Positions 63,047-64,000 of a stretch of DNA of 64,000 nt are shown here, piece by piece. Each line of letters begins with the position of its first letter. The stretch's first letter is position 1. Under the pieces are notes generated by a model that saw only the letters and a program-made list of their open reading frames with translations, ran no database searches and was not told the origin of the DNA. The position numbers and the translations under genes were made by a program. The DNA is from Desulforhopalus sp. (GTDB lineage: Bacteria > Desulfobacterota > Desulfobulbia > Desulfobulbales > Desulfocapsaceae): contig JAOTRX010000008.1 of assembly GCA_030247675.1 (NCBI GenBank), forward strand, positions 220,486 to 284,485, written 5' to 3'.

Positions 63047-63914
63047 CTGCTTCTCCTTTTTTGAATAATGATAATGACGTTAGTCACCCACCCTTACACC
63101 TGCCCATAGGACGAACTTTACAAGAAATTATTTTGCAGTGGGTAACTCAAAGGATCATCAAGTATTGCCATTCATTGTTCACTTTCTTCCTGCGGCACCT
63201 CCTTTGTTAATTTGATTGAACGGACGGCGTAAGTCTTCTTACTACACTTAACGTGCATTCTTGTAATTACAGGTTCTATTTGGAAACTGGATAGACCGTA
63301 TATCAATTTTGTTTATCCCATAAGAATACATTTCTCAAGACAATAATAGCTCCTTTGCACATTCGTTATTCATTTATTCGGAGCCCCTAATATTATTGGG
63401 ATACACATCCTCATTACCAAGACCTGGCCCGGCAACCTCCATCAATTGATTACGCTCCACCTGGCAACCAAAACGAGAGAAAATAGCTAGAATTTATATA
63501 CCCTGCCACCGGTCGCGAAAAGAATGTATTACATTTTTTTCTATCCAAATTACACTGACCACCATTTCTGTTGTAAGCACCAGAAGATGGAAGTAGCAAA
63601 AACGGCCTGCTTTGATTTAACTCGGCAAGAAAGCTTTTTGGGTGAAGGACAATTCCCACCTGCCAACCTTCCCCAACCTATCTTTCTAACATCTTCCCTT
63701 GGTCCGTCGGATGAATCGAGAGACTTGCAGGCTTTTTGGCGGAAATTGTTTTTTTATTTTGCGGACGAAGCTGAGAATGGTAGCCGGCGCTATTGGCCCG
63801 ACAAAGTGGAGAGCGGGGGGGACCTTATGAGGTAAATTTCCTCGCTGTTCCGGCAACGCCAGCAGGCAATGACCTGAAATAGTTTCGACTTGATCTGACA
63901 CCTCACTTGAAAAG
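63047..63914. other. Intergenic region, no supported gene
   Basis: About 870 bp. The first 250 bp must hold the promoter of the leftward transporter gene. Short frames exist on both strands between 63450 and 63914, but none has a ribosome binding site, a recognisable family or convincing composition. It may contain the end of an insertion element that continues past the window. Confidence 0.4.
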
Positions 63915-63979
63915 ATGAGGGTTACCAGTTTTGATAAAGGTGCGAACCAAACATCAAAACAAATGGAGGTAACCCTCAT
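63915..63979 (+). promoter_or_regulatory. Long hairpin burying the ribosome binding site and start of the last gene
   Basis: Outer stem ATGAGGGTTACC (63915-63926) with GGTAACCCTCAT (63968-63979), 12 perfect pairs; inner stem GTTTTGAT (63928-63935) with ATCAAAAC (63953-63960). The right outer strand covers the end of GGAGGT and the first two bases of the ATG at 63978. Translation from a longer transcript would be blocked, a trait known for transposase genes. Confidence 0.65.
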
Positions 63980-64000
63980 GCTACATGGTAACGAACGAAT
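63978..64000 (+). CDS. Start of a truncated gene, possibly an IS transposase
   Basis: ATG at 63978, 8 nt after GGAGG, reading MLHGNER before the window ends. The opening resembles some IS21-type transposases, but seven residues are too few for a call. The sequestering hairpin upstream supports the idea of a mobile element. Confidence 0.35.

Noticed and set aside
63524..63979. Frames on both strands near the right end
   Set aside because: Neither has a ribosome binding site, family resemblance or plausible composition; probably non-coding or part of an element end.
1..64000. CRISPR arrays, tRNA and rRNA genes
   Set aside because: No regularly spaced repeats, no cloverleaf-like sequence with a GTTCGA-type arm and no rRNA-like stretch was seen on reading; a tRNAscan-type run would settle the tRNA point.

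Overview
The window looks like a chromosomal segment of a Gram-negative, strictly anaerobic deltaproteobacterium, most likely a propionate-metabolising sulfate reducer of the Desulfobulbus/Desulfobulbales type. Grounds for this are outer-membrane genes (LpxC, Mla system, OmpA-like domain), an EtfA with an added ferredoxin domain, and a nearly complete methylmalonyl-CoA pathway in which a methylmalonyl-CoA:pyruvate transcarboxylase (12S-like plus fused 5S/biotin subunit, with no biotin carboxylase in the window) replaces a normal propionyl-CoA carboxylase. The taxonomic call is inference; there is no rRNA in the window. I found no tRNA, rRNA or CRISPR array.

Layout. 0.4-7.6 kb: a large patatin-like lipase with C-terminal membrane helices, then a Ser/Thr kinase - PP2C phosphatase - FHA cassette. 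7.7-11.3 kb: glutaminyl cyclase-like propeller protein, a PqqD/HPr-kinase-like fusion, a 57-aa peptide and a divergent nucleotidyltransferase, which together look like an uncharacterised peptide-modification locus. 11.3-15.2 kb: PstS-OmpA fusion and a PiT/DUF47 phosphate pair. 15.5-20.6 kb: a response-regulator-receiver domain fused to LpxC, a small Cys-rich protein, an orphan PilC, an IHF-alpha-like protein and a ParB-like protein. 20.7-31.4 kb: one long leftward array yceD-rpmF-plsX-fabH-acd-etfB-etfA-fabG-acpP-fabF-rpiB-nrdR-ribD, i.e. a type II fatty acid synthesis operon in which an acyl-CoA dehydrogenase and its ETF stand where fabD is often found. 31.5-37.0 kb: mlaEFDC plus a cyclic-nucleotide-binding protein, and yejB/yejE permeases. 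37.2-40.5 kb: RNase D, an AcuB/AcuC-like pair and the decayed start of an MBL-fold hydrolase. 40.7-63.0 kb: two paralogous TetR regulators, then the propionate block (epimerase, mutase, MeaB, gamma-carbonic-anhydrase-like protein, transcarboxylase subunits, succinyl-CoA synthetase, PrpE), a CoA-transferase fused to a GNAT acetyltransferase, a protease-dead S2P-like membrane protein, Acs and an OFA-family transporter. 63-64 kb: no confident gene until the start of a possible transposase running off the end.

How it fits together. PrpE/Acs activate propionate and acetate; the transcarboxylase, epimerase, mutase (with MeaB) and succinyl-CoA synthetase interconvert propionyl-CoA and succinate while coupling to pyruvate/oxaloacetate. 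The AcuC-like deacetylase, AcuB-like sensor and GNAT-fused CoA-transferase suggest control of acyl-CoA synthetases by lysine acylation. A palindromic motif close to GTAACA-N-TGTTAC is found at both tetR genes and upstream of prpE, suggesting one TetR regulon over the propionate genes.

Most notable oddities: the REC-LpxC fusion; the HprK/PqqD/57-aa peptide locus; the Acd-Etf insertion in the fab operon; two mutually exclusive hairpins in front of the CoA-transferase/GNAT gene; the shared TetR-type operators; a three-copy intergenic palindromic repeat; and a hairpin burying the start of the last gene.
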